This document shows, one piece after another, positions 10,201 to 22,689 of a DNA stretch of 64,000 nucleotides. The notes beneath the pieces were generated by a model. It searched no databases. It was given only the letters and a program-made list of their open reading frames with translations, and was not told the DNA's origin. Position numbers and translations under genes: made by a program. Numbering within the stretch: position 1 is the stretch's first letter; every line of letters starts with the position of its first letter. This stretch comes from Marthasterias glacialis (lineage: Eukaryota; Echinodermata; Asteroidea; Forcipulatida; Asteriidae): the NCBI GenBank assembly GCA_911728455.2, contig OU452234.1, forward strand, positions 4,974,549 to 5,038,548, given 5' to 3'.

Positions 10201-13200
10201 CTTGCATCTTATATCTTGTATTGGCGTAATCCCATAGAAGCATTGCTATTGTCCTGGAGAGGTTGGGTTGCAAATCCATGTGTGCTCTTTGTTCGTGCTG
10301 TTAGGGTGTTTATCAGATGGTGGTATTGTCAATTTGTCCTGAGAGAGATTGGTAGCTCCAGCCCTCTTATCGCTGGCAGGGCTTCTCCCTGGAACCCTTT
10401 CAGAGTAGCCACTGGTAGCCTGTTCCAGATCGGAAGAGTTCTTAGGCCAAGGGCTAATAGAGGTAGAAGTCAACTCTGGCGAATGATTGCCTCAAGGTGA
10501 GGTTGTGTTGACCTCGGCGGTATAGAAGTTAATTGTATAAGCTTGACATTGTCCACAATTACTGATCATAAGAATTGCTCATCATTCAAGATGTTATGGC
10601 AGGATACAAACTGGAATATTTATCTGCCTTCCATAGTCTTTTGAAGAGGGAAAAAACATCATTAGAATGCTCCTGGTGTGGATTTCACAAAGCGCTAGGA
10701 CTAGTCTTATCTTAGAGGACTGGTCATTTATGCTAAGACTAGTCCTAAGTTAGGACTAGTTTTGTGAAATCCACCCCTGGTTTCTTAAAATATTCTTTAA
10801 ACTTGTGTAGTATACTCGATTTACTTATAAAAACTAAACTCTCAACCTGCTTAATCCAAAAGCCAAACTCTAGACATTAGTTTAACGGTGAATCCAGAAT
10901 GATTCGGTCTTCACAAACTAAACAAACACACCTACTTCCTGTAATTACTGACTATTTTTACTGGACAAAAGTATTAAAAATTGTGTTTATTTATTGCAGA
11001 TGGAGGAGCTCAAGTTTAGTGAAGAAAGGAAAAAGCAATACTTTCCACTGATGAAGGAGGCAGATCGAACAAAACTGGAAAAAGAAATGAAAAAGTTCCT
11101 GAAATCAACCTTCGGAGTTGACTTGAGGACACATTATCCAAAACTCTACAACTATATTCTCCAGGTAAAATCTTGATCAAGGAATTTCAAATACAGGGAG
11201 TCGAGACAGTCCATAATTATGACCGCTGTGTCTTACAAATGCGGTGGTGGGATGGACGGAGAGGTGCGGAGCAGTGGTGTAGCCAGGGGGTGCAAGGATC
11301 TGGGCAGCTGCGCCCCTTGTGGAATATCTTGCCACTCTGTCAGCCTCTGGACACCGTGAAATTTGCTATAATCGGGAAATTTTAACTGAAATTGACCCCT
11401 TGACCCCTTTGACCCCCTGACCCCCTGCAAAAAATGCTGGCTACGCCACCAGGCTGAGGAAGCTGTTTTGCTTCTGTTGCAACCTGACAACCATACAAGC
11501 AATATTTTGGGGTTATTTTTGCTGGGGGCGGGCCCAAGACCCCGTAGGTCTGCCACTGGTTTACAGCTTTGACTCTGCACGAAGCAAGTGAGATGGTGAA
11601 GTAAAATCATTTCTACATAATATGTTTTCCCTACTACATATTTTAGTTCCAGCCAGGAGTCAACCCCGAGTACAAATGTCTGCTAAGCTTATGCGAGGTA
11701 GTTGGTCATTCGAAGCACGCGAGCAGGAGATCCGAAAACCTGCTGAGTTTAGTCGAAGATCCGGTGAAAATGGCCCGGCAATCCATGGACAAAGTGGAAG
11801 AGATCTGCAATTTTTTCTTCGACACCATGAAAGACTCATCGGAATTGGACAACAAAGTAAAGGAGCTGATATCTGATTTAAAAAGTGGGAGCCATGAAAA
11901 AGCAGATCAGCTGTTGACAATCCTCGCGGAGAATGATGACGTTGTGTGCAGATTCAGAAGCACCTGGAAATTTCTTGAGGTAATATTTCTTGCACAGATA
12001 CAAGAAGAACAAAGTACATTTTCCTTCACCTTTAAGTTATCAGTACAATTTCAGAGAAGAAAACAATCCCTCTCTTCGTTTGGTTTTTGTTTTGTTTTGT
12101 TTGTTTTTTTTGCTTCAGATTTTCACCGGTCTGCCGGGCCATGCAATTCTGTCCATAAACTCCTCTGTTGATGCTCAGGGGGCCCTGTCAGGTGTTTTGG
12201 CACCGAGGACCTCGGCAGGGTCCCTGTCCCTGACACAGCGTTTTGTGCCCCACCATCTTACTACCTCATAGTAGCTTTGCAGTGCCGACTCTTAAAATTA
12301 TCTTGGCATGGGAGATTTTTTGATGATTCATTTGGATGATAATGTAGTAGCACTTGATTTAATAACCATTAACAGATGCTGGCGCTTGTTCAGAGGATCA
12401 GGACTCACGCTGGCCTGAGTGGCGACCCAGATGGCGTAGAGATCAAGGTGGCTGAAGGACCATGGGACCTGAGTAAGAAACTACGCAGGTCTCACCTGGC
12501 AGTCGAAGTGGCCCTATTGGAGACCGACGACCCAAGTTCGAATGAAGTTCTAGAGAAATGCAGAGAGACATGCAAGGAGGCGGATGACCTTTTGAAGACA
12601 GTGATGGAAACCAAAAAAAAGGTCAGATTTGCAACTTAGTATGGTGTGTACGTCAAAGGAAACTAGACCACTTATAAACACCATGGATGTGATATCTAAA
12701 GTGAATCTCTCGTTGAAAAAAATTGTAGTTAGAGAGAGAAGAACAATGGGGTGAAAATGGTTTTGATGTTTTGTGGAGAAAATTCAGACTTTTCCCCAAC
12801 TGATATTGCAGAATTGTCAAGATGGCAAAGGGGTGGAATTCCCTTTGAAGGACATGCATCCAGGCGTTGGAGGAACTGATCACTGGGAAGGGAAGGTCAT
12901 CAAACAGCTGAGAATAGACATCAAACACATGGGTATCACTCCAGACGACAACTTGATAAGAAGTGTCCTAAAGGTGAGACTGGGACAAGTTTAAGTATCA
13001 CAGTGCAACACGTCTAGTGGGCAAGACCTGTGTGAACAGTCCCATAGGCCCATACTCTATGGTCCCACTCTCGATCAAAAATCCCATTCGCTACGAGGAG
13101 TTCCATACTTTCCTACGTGCATTGATTAAAATTTATAAATTTCTGGATGATGAACTTGATGGGCTCCTTGCATGTGACGACACAAGCTCACCGTGGGTAT

Positions 13201-14033
13201 AAAGGAGGACCCCTGTAGGATGACAGTTGTGTTGGGAGCATACATGTTCCTGTGTTCTGTTATTTGATAGCTGTAGCTATGGTTCAGTATGACTATACTG
13301 GACCCTATTGGGTTGTTCAAGGGATATGGTACCTCGCCTTCTTTGTTTTCACCTCTGTGGACTTTGGTTCGAATCCTATGTCCTATATTTCCTATACCAG
13401 CTTCTTGGCTGCTATTTGACAAGTAGGGGTTTACCAGCCACTGCTTTATGCCTCTTATCAGCAGAGTGAATTCGTAGTCAAGAACAAAAAGATCTGGAAA
13501 ACTAAGTTAGATGGTGAACCAAACCAAAGCCACAACATCCCTGTCCTGCGATTACAAAATACGGTTGCCGTGGCCGGCAATCAGCGATGGGGAGGAGAGA
13601 TGGGAATTTATAGGAGGGGGCCAAAGACACTGCTGTGGGTTCCATTTGTCAAATAAAGTAAGACGGGTCAAATATGGGTGGGTCATCGGCCAAACAATTT
13701 GGTGGGGTACTCTTCCTAATATCTGTGCCTATCTTTCCAGTTAATTGTTTGCCACTTTTTTATCAATGACCAATATTTTCTGACCGTTGTCTTGACTCTG
13801 GACTTTTTCAGCTGCAACCATGCACTAATGAGGAGAACTACCGGTTTCTTGCCATGCGACACTTCGCCCAGAAGTGCGACGGTGCGGATGCACTCAAGGA
13901 GACTGTTTCCATACAGACAGATGTCCCAGATGCGAGAGAGTACAGGGTTGTTGATCTCGTGAGGTGGTGTACAGACAAAGCTGAGAAGATCGCTTTGGAA
14001 ATTAATGAACTAACACCAAAGGTCCCTTGCTGA
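7263..14033 (+). CDS. IFIT-like TPR protein with long C-terminal extension, gene 2
   Basis: Seven coding exons, all phase 0: 7263-9101, 9748-10125, 11000-11164, 11647-11979, 12376-12621, 12812-12973, 13812-14033 (TGA), about 1114 residues. Exon 1 (613 codons) is collinear with vertebrate IFIT: CHFTWKL at residues 15-21, then TPR helix pairs to about residue 560. Vertebrate IFITs are about 470-490 aa, so roughly 500 residues encoded by exons 2-7 are additional. That part is mostly charged and helical (exon 3 is Lys/Glu-rich), with no domain I recognise. Exon ends: GTAAAA, GTACAC, GTAAAA, GTAATA, GTCAGA, GTGAGA donors, and AAAG, TTGCAG, TTTTAG, AACAG, TTGCAG, TTCAG acceptors. Exon 2 must start at 9748 (AAAG/ATT); the more typical CAG at 9757 would break the frame. 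Unspliced exon 1 would stop 26 codons after the donor. Likely cytoplasmic RNA-sensing or antiviral role, by family only. Confidence 0.88.
9748..10125 (+). CDS. Gene 2 exon 2
   Basis: 126 codons, phase 0 at both ends. It begins ILAEIDRCCS, matching gene 1 exon 2, and ends before CAG/GTACAC. The internal identity with gene 1 (ETD, MDC..IK.DI, F.MERK) supports the reading frame and the unusual AAAG acceptor. It encodes the start of the unrecognised C-terminal region. Confidence 0.8.
10678..10774. mobile_element. Fold-back element in intron 2 of gene 2
   Basis: GTGGATTTCACAAAG at the left is matched by TTTTGTGAAATCCAC at the right, with further complementary blocks (AGGACTAGTCTTA / TAAGACTAGTCCT). 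About 97 bp and able to form one long hairpin. Confidence 0.75.
11272..11452. mobile_element. Dispersed element with GTGGTGTAGCCAGGG ends, copy 1
   Basis: The left end GTGGTGTAGCCAGGG and right end GCTGGCTACGCCACC are inverted repeats. The interior contains CAGCCTCTGGACACCGTG. A second copy occurs at 61787-61930. It lies in intron 3 of gene 2. Confidence 0.6.
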
Positions 14034-14132
14034 GTGAGCAAGCCATAATCCAAACTGCTATTACTTACCTATTATTGAAAGTACTTGCACAAGTCTACCT
14101 ACGGTGCTCCAGATGTGCCATACCACTGACCT

Positions 14133-14330
14133 GAGGTAACGAGATAATTTATCTTGCCAAGTCGACTTATACTGAAACTGAAAAGTCGACTTGCAGTGAT
14201 ATCTCGCAAAGATGATACTTAAACTATGATGGTAAGTCGACTTCTTAGTTTTTGTAAGTTGTCTTATCAAGACAAGTTGACTTAATCCATAAGCGAAGTC
14301 GACTTAGTGAGATACATTTTCTCGTTAATG
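14133..14330. mobile_element. Fold-back element built of AAGTCGACTT palindromes
   Basis: In the 3' flank of gene 2. It begins CGAGATAATTTATCT and ends AGATACATTTTCTCG, and contains five copies (one altered) of the palindrome AAGTCGACTT. Non-coding. In layout it resembles the palindrome-rich element at 955-1189. Confidence 0.6.
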
Positions 14331-14591
14331 TCTGGAGTGTATGATGGCGCTTCTGAAGGTCCGCACCTACCTTTGGCTGCAGTATGGGGTTACCAGTGTG
14401 GTATGGATATTTCACCTCTGATTGAAAAGTTTCAAATGTTACATTTTAACTAAGTTGAAATCATGGCTGTACACCATGTCACCTTTTTAACAATAAGAGT
14501 AACCTTTTTATTCCAGGGAATTACCTTGCAAGCAAGATACTACACTGGTCATGATTATGAGAACTTTTTACATTTTTATATCTAGTTACCC

Positions 14592-14597
14592 AATAAA
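14592..14597 (+). terminator. Candidate polyadenylation signal of gene 2
   Basis: AATAAA in an AT-rich context 560 bp after the stop codon of gene 2. It is the first canonical hexamer I see downstream; use is inferred. Confidence 0.4.
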
Positions 14598-14879
14598 ATT
14601 AAGAATTTTAAAAATTAGCATCTTATCAAGTCTTAAGATGTGCCCCCAATTTAAAGGGCTTACAAATCTAGGTGCAGTATCCATACATTCTTAATAGATT
14701 TCCTATACAATACATTGAGCTTTGTACTTGCCTGAAGTCCAGACTCAGTGGCTCTTTTCTGATGTTAAAGCTTACTCTACCTGTTTGACCTCGCCCAGGA
14801 CCCTTGTCCACGATAAATGTCATCAGCTAAACAAGGGACGGCAAAGGTGCTTTTTAAACACCCGCTTAACTTTAAACAA

Positions 14880-15720
14880 GATACTCAACGTTTCTAATAA
14901 TGATTACTTTCAAAATGTGTATAAAATCGCTTGGCAGATAAGTCATAAGTTTGTATTTTATGGTCGTAGGGTATGCTTTCAAAACTCTCGGGTCAGATTT
15001 GACCCGGATTTCGGGTCAAGATACTCGACGTCAAGATACTCAACGTTTTTAGTAATGATTACTTTCAAAATGTGTATAATATCTCTTGGCAGATAAGTCA
15101 TAAGTTTGTATTTTATGGTCGTAGGGTATGCTTTCAAAACTCTCGGGTCAGATTTGACCCGATTTTGGGTCAAGATACTCGATGTCAAGATACCCAACGT
15201 TTTTAATAATGATTACTTTCAAAATGTGTATAATATCTCTTGGCAGATAAGTCATAAGTTTGTATTTTATGGTCATAGGGTATGCTTTCAAAACTCTCGG
15301 GTCAGATTTGACCCGGATTTCGGGTCAAGATACTCGACGTCAAGATACCCAACGTTTTTAATAATGATTACTTTCAAAATGTGTATAATATCTCTTGGCA
15401 GATAAGTCATAAGTTTGTATTTTATGGTCGTAGGATATGCTTTCAAAACTCGCGGGTCAGATTTGACCCGGATTTCGGGTCAAGATACTCGACGTCAAGA
15501 TACTCAACGTTTTTAATAATGATTACTTTCAAAATGTGTATAATATCTCTTGGCAGATAAGTCATAAGTTTGTATTTTATGGTCGTAGGGTATGCTTTCA
15601 AAACTCTCGGGTCAGATTTGACCCGGATTTCGGGTCGAGATACTCGACGTCAAGATACCCAACGTTTTTAATAGTGATTACTTTCAAAATGTGTATAATA
15701 TCTCTTGGCAGATAAGTCAT
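14880..15720. repeat. Tandem repeat, about 155-bp unit, 5.5 copies
   Basis: Each unit contains GATTACTTTCAAAATGTGTA, TTGGCAGATAAGTCATAAG and the CGGGTCAGATTTGACCCGG palindrome. The copies are about 95 percent alike by eye. ORFs of 70-124 aa through it repeat the same peptide and are not called genes. Confidence 0.9.
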
Positions 15721-15930
15721 ATTTGACCCGGATTGCAGGTCACAGTGTGCCTGACTCTCTTCTGGGTCAGTTTGATCCGGAATCTGTATTAAAATGACCT
15801 AGAAAAGGGATCAAACTGAAGTAGAACCCGAGTTAAAATCCCGTTTTTTTCCGACTCTTTTCCGGGTCAGCCTAACCCAGAAAAGGGGTCATGCCCCCTT
15901 GGAACCGGAATGCGGGTCAATTCTGACAGA
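15721..15930. mobile_element. Diverged copy of the GGGTCA-rich element
   Basis: Continues directly from the tandem array with the same block order as 3660-3895. The 155-bp array may have grown from one end of this element, because its palindrome is the element's first block. Confidence 0.55.
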
Positions 15931-16021
15931 ACCTACATTTGGTTTGAAATGTTATTTGTACGGTTTACTTAAAGTATAGAAAAATTTGGTTTGTTGTAGT
16001 CATCTTTGATATAATGTTACC

Positions 16022-16417
16022 TTAAAGGCAAAGTATACCTTTGGTTTTTGGAACCGTACATTTGCCTTAATGCTATAAAATTGTAGATATATGCCATCAA
16101 ACTAACCTGTGTAAATTTCAGTTCAAAAGGTGGCAGCGTTTTTGAGATATCACCAAAAATCTGGAGCGGTTGTGTTCACGCAGAAGAAGTATCCGTCATT
16201 GGAATACACATTCTGAGCACCGTTACGGCCATAACGCTTCTCAGATTCAAATTTTGGGGGGATAAAAAGTGATGTAATTTTCCATAACTGCAGTACTTCG
16301 AAGTGAAACGTTTCTCAAAATGCATTATAATATCCAAAGCTGCTGTACTGCTTACCAAGTAAGTTATTATTGCCATAAATTTTCAGAGTCGTTACCAAAC
16401 GTGTACAGACCCTTTAA
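16022..16417. mobile_element. TTAA-ended MITE, 396 bp
   Basis: Starts TTAAAGGCAAAGTATAC and ends GTACAGACCCTTTAA, imperfect inverted repeats with TTAA at both ends. No coding sequence. The TTAA ends resemble those of piggyBac-type elements, but the family is not proven. Confidence 0.6.
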
Positions 16418-16491
16418 AGAGGTAATTCCGTCTCTAAACGAACGAGTATTTTGTCTTAACATTTTCGAAGTGAACCCTGGCTTCAAAGTCA

Positions 16492-16847
16492 CCACCACGT
16501 CACGTGCTCGGTGAAAAGGACGCAACCACAAGTTCCCGGTAAAAAGGGCGTAAGCAAAATGACGTGAAAGTTTGTGTTTTAAGAAAATTGAGCGGGAAAG
16601 TTTCATCATTTTTTTTCTTTTCTTTTTTTGCCATTCAAAAGCTATTACAGGAACGTTAAATTCTGCATGGGAGTGGAAAAACATTTCTTTGGGTTAATTC
16701 TAGCAACAAAAATTGTAACAATGACGCCATATTTTTTTTTTATGTCTGGGGCCACTTTATTGCTTATGCTGTTATTACTGGGACGAAATACTTTATGTGC
16801 CCGGTAAAAGGGCGTGAGGTCTCCCCCTTTTACCGGGCACACGACGA
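16492..16847. mobile_element. Element family B (GGGCACACGACGA end), copy 1
   Basis: The right end GGGCACACGACGA is preceded by a hairpin of CCGGTAAAAGGGCG and CCCTTTTACCGG. Related copies are at 42683-43017 (same strand) and 58936-59270 (reverse). Shared internal blocks include GAGCGGGAAAGTTT, GGGTAATTCTAGCA and GCCA(C/T)TTTNTTGCTTA. Confidence 0.65.
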
Positions 16848-16849
16848 CT

Positions 16850-17980
16850 AGTTACACAATCGAATGATTAACAATCTGGCTAGACCTATGACATTATCTG
16901 TTTTTCTGCGAATCTGTCTTTTCTCGAAGCCTCTACTACAGGTACTTTCATGATAATGTGCTCAGAAGGGCGTTTTGTCGCATTATTTAGACCCATCACT
17001 GTATCTGCTCCAGTAAATAAAGCAGTTGTAAAATATTGTCCAAGCTTTTTCATGTTTTTCTCCTCGTCCTGCTGTACTTCCGAACTCCCTACCTCTTGTT
17101 TTTCCACCATCCAAAGAAAGTCCAATGGTCGCGCACATACAAACTTAAGTGTCTTCTGAAAAAAAAGGTGTTTTAAGTGATTCGGGTTAAGATATGCAAA
17201 TTGGAAAGTTGCATCGGGACCATGAACACTGAGGGCGCACTTGGTCTCTGCTATGCACATCGGTGAATTGTATAAAAAAAAAGGATTTATCCGTGAGTTG
17301 ACAAGTTTTGGTTCACTTTAAAATAGACGTATTTTGTGTGCAGACAAATAAGTTTCCGTAATAAGGCTGCACGTAGTTTTGTCAACCGCAAGTGAAATAA
17401 AAATGTCTATTTTTCGCCAACCGTAATATGATGTCCAATTATTTTATTTATATCTGCAACTGCTGAAATAACGGTGTATTATTTCGAGAGTTGTCCATAT
17501 TAAGTGACCTAATATTACAGTCAACTTAGTTAAAAATGTGTAATTATTCATTTACTTTGTTTGTTTGGGTTTATTTTTGTATGGGGCTGATGGTGGCATA
17601 CGCGTTTGTGCGCCCGCCTAGTGCACAACATCAGTTTTTTGTGTTTTTTTTACCATAATTTCCCCAATGTTTACACGAAAAACGTCAAAACTACAACCTC
17701 TGAATGTAAAAAGAAAAAAATCTTGAATTGTTTCCGCCGAAACCAACATTTTGCAATTCTAAAAGATGCTGAATTAAAGTACGGGAAATGTGGGGGAAAT
17801 TTATAGAAATAGGCCCCCAAAAAAGAGAGAAAGTCCTCAAGTGACTGTATCACATGTAGTTAAAAGAAACAAATGTGGAATTTGTTAATGAAAATCGACA
17901 TTGAACTTTGAAAAGTAAAGAGATGGTGGGCATAACAAACGTTTACCAAAATTAGCTAATTGCGGGCCTAACCTAATAAA
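16850..17980. other. Intergenic, no feature seen
   Basis: AT-rich and repeat-poor. The 124-aa minus ORF at 16886-17260 has no recognisable motif and lacks supporting splice or context evidence, so it is not called. Confidence 0.5.
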
Positions 17981-17984
17981 AAAA

Positions 17985-17993
17985 ACATAATAA

Positions 17994-18024
<31 letters not shown>

Positions 18025-18075
18025 AATATTGTAATAAATACATAAATAAATTTAAAAGAAGAAGAAGAAGAAGCT
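17985..18075. repeat. (AAT)n and (GAA)n microsatellites
   Basis: ATAATAATAAT repeats around 17987-18028, then GAAGAAGAAGAA around 18057-18074. Confidence 0.9.
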
Positions 18076-19239
18076 CTGAATAAAAGCCTATACAAATTAT
18101 CAAGTTCGTAAACAGTGTCAATCTTCCAGAAAAATATTTGTTTCCGAAGTCCTGTAAATTTTTTATTTTAACAACATTTAAAGACCGCCAAAACCAATGA
18201 AGCCCAATCGTTACGAACGTTTACACATTTCCGACAAAACGTAAAGTATTGATTTTTTGCTTTCCTTCCACTAAAACTTCTGGTCGCCTTGGATGATGAG
18301 GCTGACAAGGGATGATTGTATGCTATGTTTCTAAAACTTATCTCTTTAAAAAGACACCGTTGATTAAAAGTAAATTCCTCCACACTCTATATACTTTTTT
18401 TTAAACACAAAACAACCTAAGAAAAACTTATCAAACTCATTTATGTTTTGTGTTTCGTCATGGATTTCTTTCTACGCATATCATTTATTTTGAGGATTGT
18501 TAAAAAAATGAATGCAATTTTTCTCAATTTGACAGCATTTTAAAACACAAATATCTATCTGCAGCTTTGATATCACTGGTAAGAACTTGATGAACCGGTA
18601 ATAATTGAAACAGGAGATTGTGACTTGGTGATTTTCGATATTCCCTCGACTCTGACAGTATATCAGACGGACGTAATTCTCGAGGTTCACGTTTCATTAA
18701 CCAAAAACGATGTAAGTTTTTGTAAGAGAATGTTTGCACGCTCATTTCGGGCTTATTTTGATGGCTTCAATCGAAATAAATAAATAAAGGCGATCTGTGG
18801 GGTAATCGATTTTCTCGGCTTCGCGAGTCAAGTAGGATATGAAATTATGATCAGTGAAATGTCAGACTGAACCCCCAACCCCACCCTCCTCCATCTCATG
18901 ATCCCGCCCTCTCTTTACTTTGATTTCGCCCAATTTTCAGCCAGAGGTGTAGGGAAATTAGAATCATTATTATTGTATGTTTAAAATACACCTAATAGTT
19001 ATAACAATTGAAATACCAAGTTCTCCCAACCATGTTTTGAAGGGGAATGTTTGTTCCATTATCAAACAGGGGTGTCCCGGTAAGGGGCTGCAAATATTAA
19101 AGTTCAATTGCCCAATCATCAGTCCAAAAACTATTTAATTCAATCGATACTTTCCTAGATTGTATTTTTAAACTGAAAAGTCAATGTAAACGCACTAAAT
19201 TTATGTTCATATTTATATTTCTATTATCCAACATAAATA
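18076..19239. other. Intergenic, no feature seen
   Basis: AT-rich sequence with only short ORFs of biased composition on the minus strand. No repeat family recognised. Confidence 0.4.
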
Positions 19240-19448
19240 GAACCCCTTTCGTGTCTCCAACGCCATGGTTCGGTCTTGATATGCAAATTACACAAAGGGC
19301 CGTGATCTCTGGGTACGTCACTCGCCGAGCGCCCTCAAGAAAGACAAAATGGCCGACTTCGGAAGTCTCACGAGACACTAATTTTCTCGTCAATTCTTTC
19401 ACATTTTATGTACATTTCAGCGGACGAAATCTCTACAAACTAAGCTAG
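19240..19448 (+). promoter_or_regulatory. Promoter-like segment with possible non-coding first exon
   Basis: Clustered motifs: an octamer-type ATATGCAAATTA (about 19279), AAAATGGCCGAC (YY1-like, about 19347) directly joined to CTTCGGAAGT (ETS-like), and then a good splice donor GCTAG/GTGAGT near 19447. The only ATG in the putative exon opens a ten-codon ORF. Motif density suggests a transcription start on the plus strand, and exon-like segments lie downstream. No direct proof. Confidence 0.35.
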
Positions 19449-19449
19449 G

Positions 19450-21050
19450 TGAGTTGACATTTATCTATACATTCTAGTGAAGATCTCTTGCTGTGAATGT
19501 GAGCATTTGAAACAGTCAAAATGAAGCAAACAACATAAGAATGTATTGTTTGGGTTGGCGGCCATTTTAAAAGACACGTGTCCTGGCTAAATTTGTACTT
19601 GTATTTTGTACTCAGCTGGCCATTACGGTTGTTCATGAAGGCGGTATCAATAATTCAACGTATATAAAACAAAATGAACTTCACATTATTATACTTTTTA
19701 ACCAAGGGATTGCAACTGGTGGACGGAGCAAGGAGGGGGATGGACCTAAGCAAACTAGGGGAGAGTTTCTAGGCTTTTTTTTTTTTATCAACATTAAGCG
19801 TAATTACTGGGATTTTTTTCTGCAAAAATGCAGTATCCAACTGCCACTTTATCGACCTTAATTTAGGTCAAATTATATCCTGGAATCTGTCCAGAAAATA
19901 TATAGGCCTACAGAGAATTATTTCAAAGTACCAAAATCATTAAAAATAAGCCATTTTTTGATCCACGGTGGTCTTGAATGAGCTACTCCCTGGATGCCAT
20001 TTTAGTTTCTTTTGGGCATGTGTGCACGAGAGTTCTGGCTGTGCGATAAAATGTCTGCTTGATTTTTTTTTGTAAAGGTCGGTAAGTAGCATTTTAATCT
20101 ACATGTCTACCAGACCAATTCCTCTAGAGGAATGTTTAAAAAAGAGAAATAAAGTCTAACATCCATTTAAAAAAAAATAAATACTACCCTTGTGTAGAAG
20201 AAGGGTTGTTTTATCACATTTTAACATTTTTTCGAAGAATAAACAAGATTTCATTGATTGGGACAATAGTTAGTTGAAATTGTCATACGTTGCGCATCGA
20301 CAAACCCACGTCTCGGTAAATAAAACAGCCACTTTTCTATTTGAGACAAGCTTCGAGACTTTGATATGCGCCCTCTTTTGGCAAAAGTATCTCACAGTCA
20401 CAGCTGTATGCCATTTTTTGATATTTGTACAGAGCAAGGTCTGCTGAGTAAGTACCAAACTCTTCCGAATATATGATTATGGAATTGTTACAGTTGGTTG
20501 AAGATGGAGTCCAAATCGAATTTATTGTTGGCACAATAGTTTATAAAAAAAAGTGGTAAAAAAACTCAGATTAGGAAACAAGAAAACTTAATACGTAAAA
20601 CTATGATTTTCTGAAAGACTGAAACTTTTGGGGTACAATACATGTTTTCTGTTTTTTTTTTTTACTCCAGCAGCTGTGCATTGCTGCTTAAAAAGGTTTT
20701 TTGTGCATGTTGCAATGGTCTGATTGAGGCAAGGTTGCTACTAATAATGCAACAAAAGATTCAAAACACCATGGTTAAAAGAAACCCTCATAAAATGGCA
20801 TAAACTCACCAGTCATTTGAGATTTCACCACATTGTTGCGTTGCTAGTGTTGTAAGCTTTCCAATGATACGTACTAGTCTCATTACTTAAAAAAAAAATG
20901 AAAAACCATCGACCTCCCCACTGTTGCGCTATATCGTCGCCGGTATTGCTCTGTTAGGTTGTCATGTTATCTACAGTTATTACAGTAAAGGAAAATATGC
21001 CAAATCCCACTCATTCTGACCCAAAATAATATCTGAACCAAAATATCAGT
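19450..21050. other. No gene seen; possible first intron
   Basis: AT-rich with T and A runs. GGCCATTTT plus CACGTG occur near 19560-19580. No credible exon or repeat family found. Confidence 0.4.
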
Positions 21051-21054
21051 CTGG

Positions 21055-21420
21055 TTGGCACAGTGGTAGCTTTATTTTATGGGTGGCAATGGGTGACGTG
21101 TGCGTAAAGCGCTTGTCTCTCACCAATGTGTCCCTGGTTTGAGTCCTGGCTAGAGCCATACATGTATGTGAGTAGCGTTGTGCGTTGGTTCTCTACTTTG
21201 CCACAAGGGATTTTCCCCATGGCCATCCGGTTTTCCTCCCTCCGGAAAAAACAAACACTTTCGATCTCAGGCTGTGCTCTGTGGTCATATATGGGTTGAT
21301 GTGGCTGGCTGCCGAAGGCGCCCTTGAATGCCTGCAGTTTCAACACGTGTTGCCGCATCCTTCGCAATTCAGCTTCTCAGCTGCCAGTGCAGATGATTAG
21401 CCTCCCAAATTATTATTATT
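21055..21420 (+). mobile_element. tRNA-derived SINE (type 1)
   Basis: A tRNA-like head with B-box-type CTGGTTTGAGTCCTGGC (about 21130-21146) after GCGCTTGTCTCTCACCAATG, then a body with TTGGTTCTCTACTTTGCC and CATCCGGTTTTCCTCC, ending in an ATTATTATT tail near 21410. This layout is typical of tRNA-derived SINEs in marine invertebrates. ORFs on both strands are incidental. Confidence 0.6.
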
Positions 21421-21908
21421 GTTATCCCACCATGGGTAATATGTGGATAGGGTTTTCAGTCCCTACCTGATACCAAGGATTTTCCCTTGAATAATTTTCT
21501 TTTCCTCCCACATCTAAAACTGAAACTTCCTTGTCTTCTCTCCATGGGGTTCTTGGCTAGTATAGTGATTAAGTTCACTCTCTGAGAATCCTTGGCGTCA
21601 CAACCAGAATAAATAAATAAAAAATACAAAAAATAATGGTTATAATTTTTGACATAAGAGGGAGATAGTGATCAAATTTGTTCTTCAAACCATCACTAAC
21701 GTGCTGGTTGAATCAACCAAGATATGATGGCTTTTGAACTTTTTAACTTTGGTTTTTGAGAAAGATTCTGCTGGGGTCGATAATGTCAGGGCATGGGTAT
21801 TAACAAATTTTGCATTTAGACCAACTGGTCAATTTGGTGGTAAGCAGTTTGCAAAAACTGAAATATATTTAGAAGTTTAATTTATGTTCACATTTTCTTG
21901 ATGTTTAG

Positions 21909-22003
21909 TGATGACCACGAATGTACAACCAAGGCTTCAACCATGTGTGTCAGAGAGATGGTCAAGGGTATAGCCTTACCTATCAGCATGGGGAAGTGAA
22001 GAG
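21909..22003 (+). CDS. Possible coding exon, product unknown
   Basis: After a pyrimidine-rich GATGTTTAG acceptor the sequence is open (phase: one base, then DDHECTTKASTMC...). It closes either at an in-frame TGA at 21997 or at a GTGAAG donor just before it; a GTATGG donor follows at 22004. Composition is protein-like, with several Cys and Met. I do not recognise the product, and no linked exon could be proven. Confidence 0.25.
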
Positions 22004-22689
22004 GTATGGATTTAGTTTCATGTCCTTTTGAGCAGTGCCTTGGGTCCAGAGAACAATGCAGACAGGAACACTGTTAAACCACTTATTTACGCAACTGTAC
22101 AGGGGCCACTATACTGTAGGACTTGCCCCACCAGACAGCCTAGAAAAAAACAAAACAAAAGTTAGTACAGTTGTGTGTGCAGTTGTATGTCAGAACAATG
22201 GCGGCGGTTTGTTTACTTTTCTGATGTGATTTTTAAAGTGTCGGACTTTTGTCGGATTTTCAGTGGCGTTGTCAAGGCTGTGATTGGTCAATACGTTAGT
22301 GGGTGGGGCTTAACCCTAACAGTCCCTATTCCATCAAACTCCAACAGCAAGTTTTGTATGGACTATGTTGGACTGGGTACTGCATGAGTAAACTGATCAT
22401 GCTTTACATGGGTTCAGGCATACCACCCGTTTGGGTGTTGAGTTACCCATATGGTGTTGGAATTTGTTAGAGTGGGAAAGGATCCTAGTAAATCACTCAG
22501 GGGAGTTAGGGTTAATGGATCGGTCTATTGTAACAAAATGTAATACATTTGCATTTGCGAACTGTTTGGAAGGGGGGTGTACCATCAGTATAGCACATGC
22601 ACTATATGCATAACTTTATGATTGCATAGGATTATGATTGGCCATCTTTTTCTACAATTCTGAAGTACGAGCCTTAGTAACAATAAATA

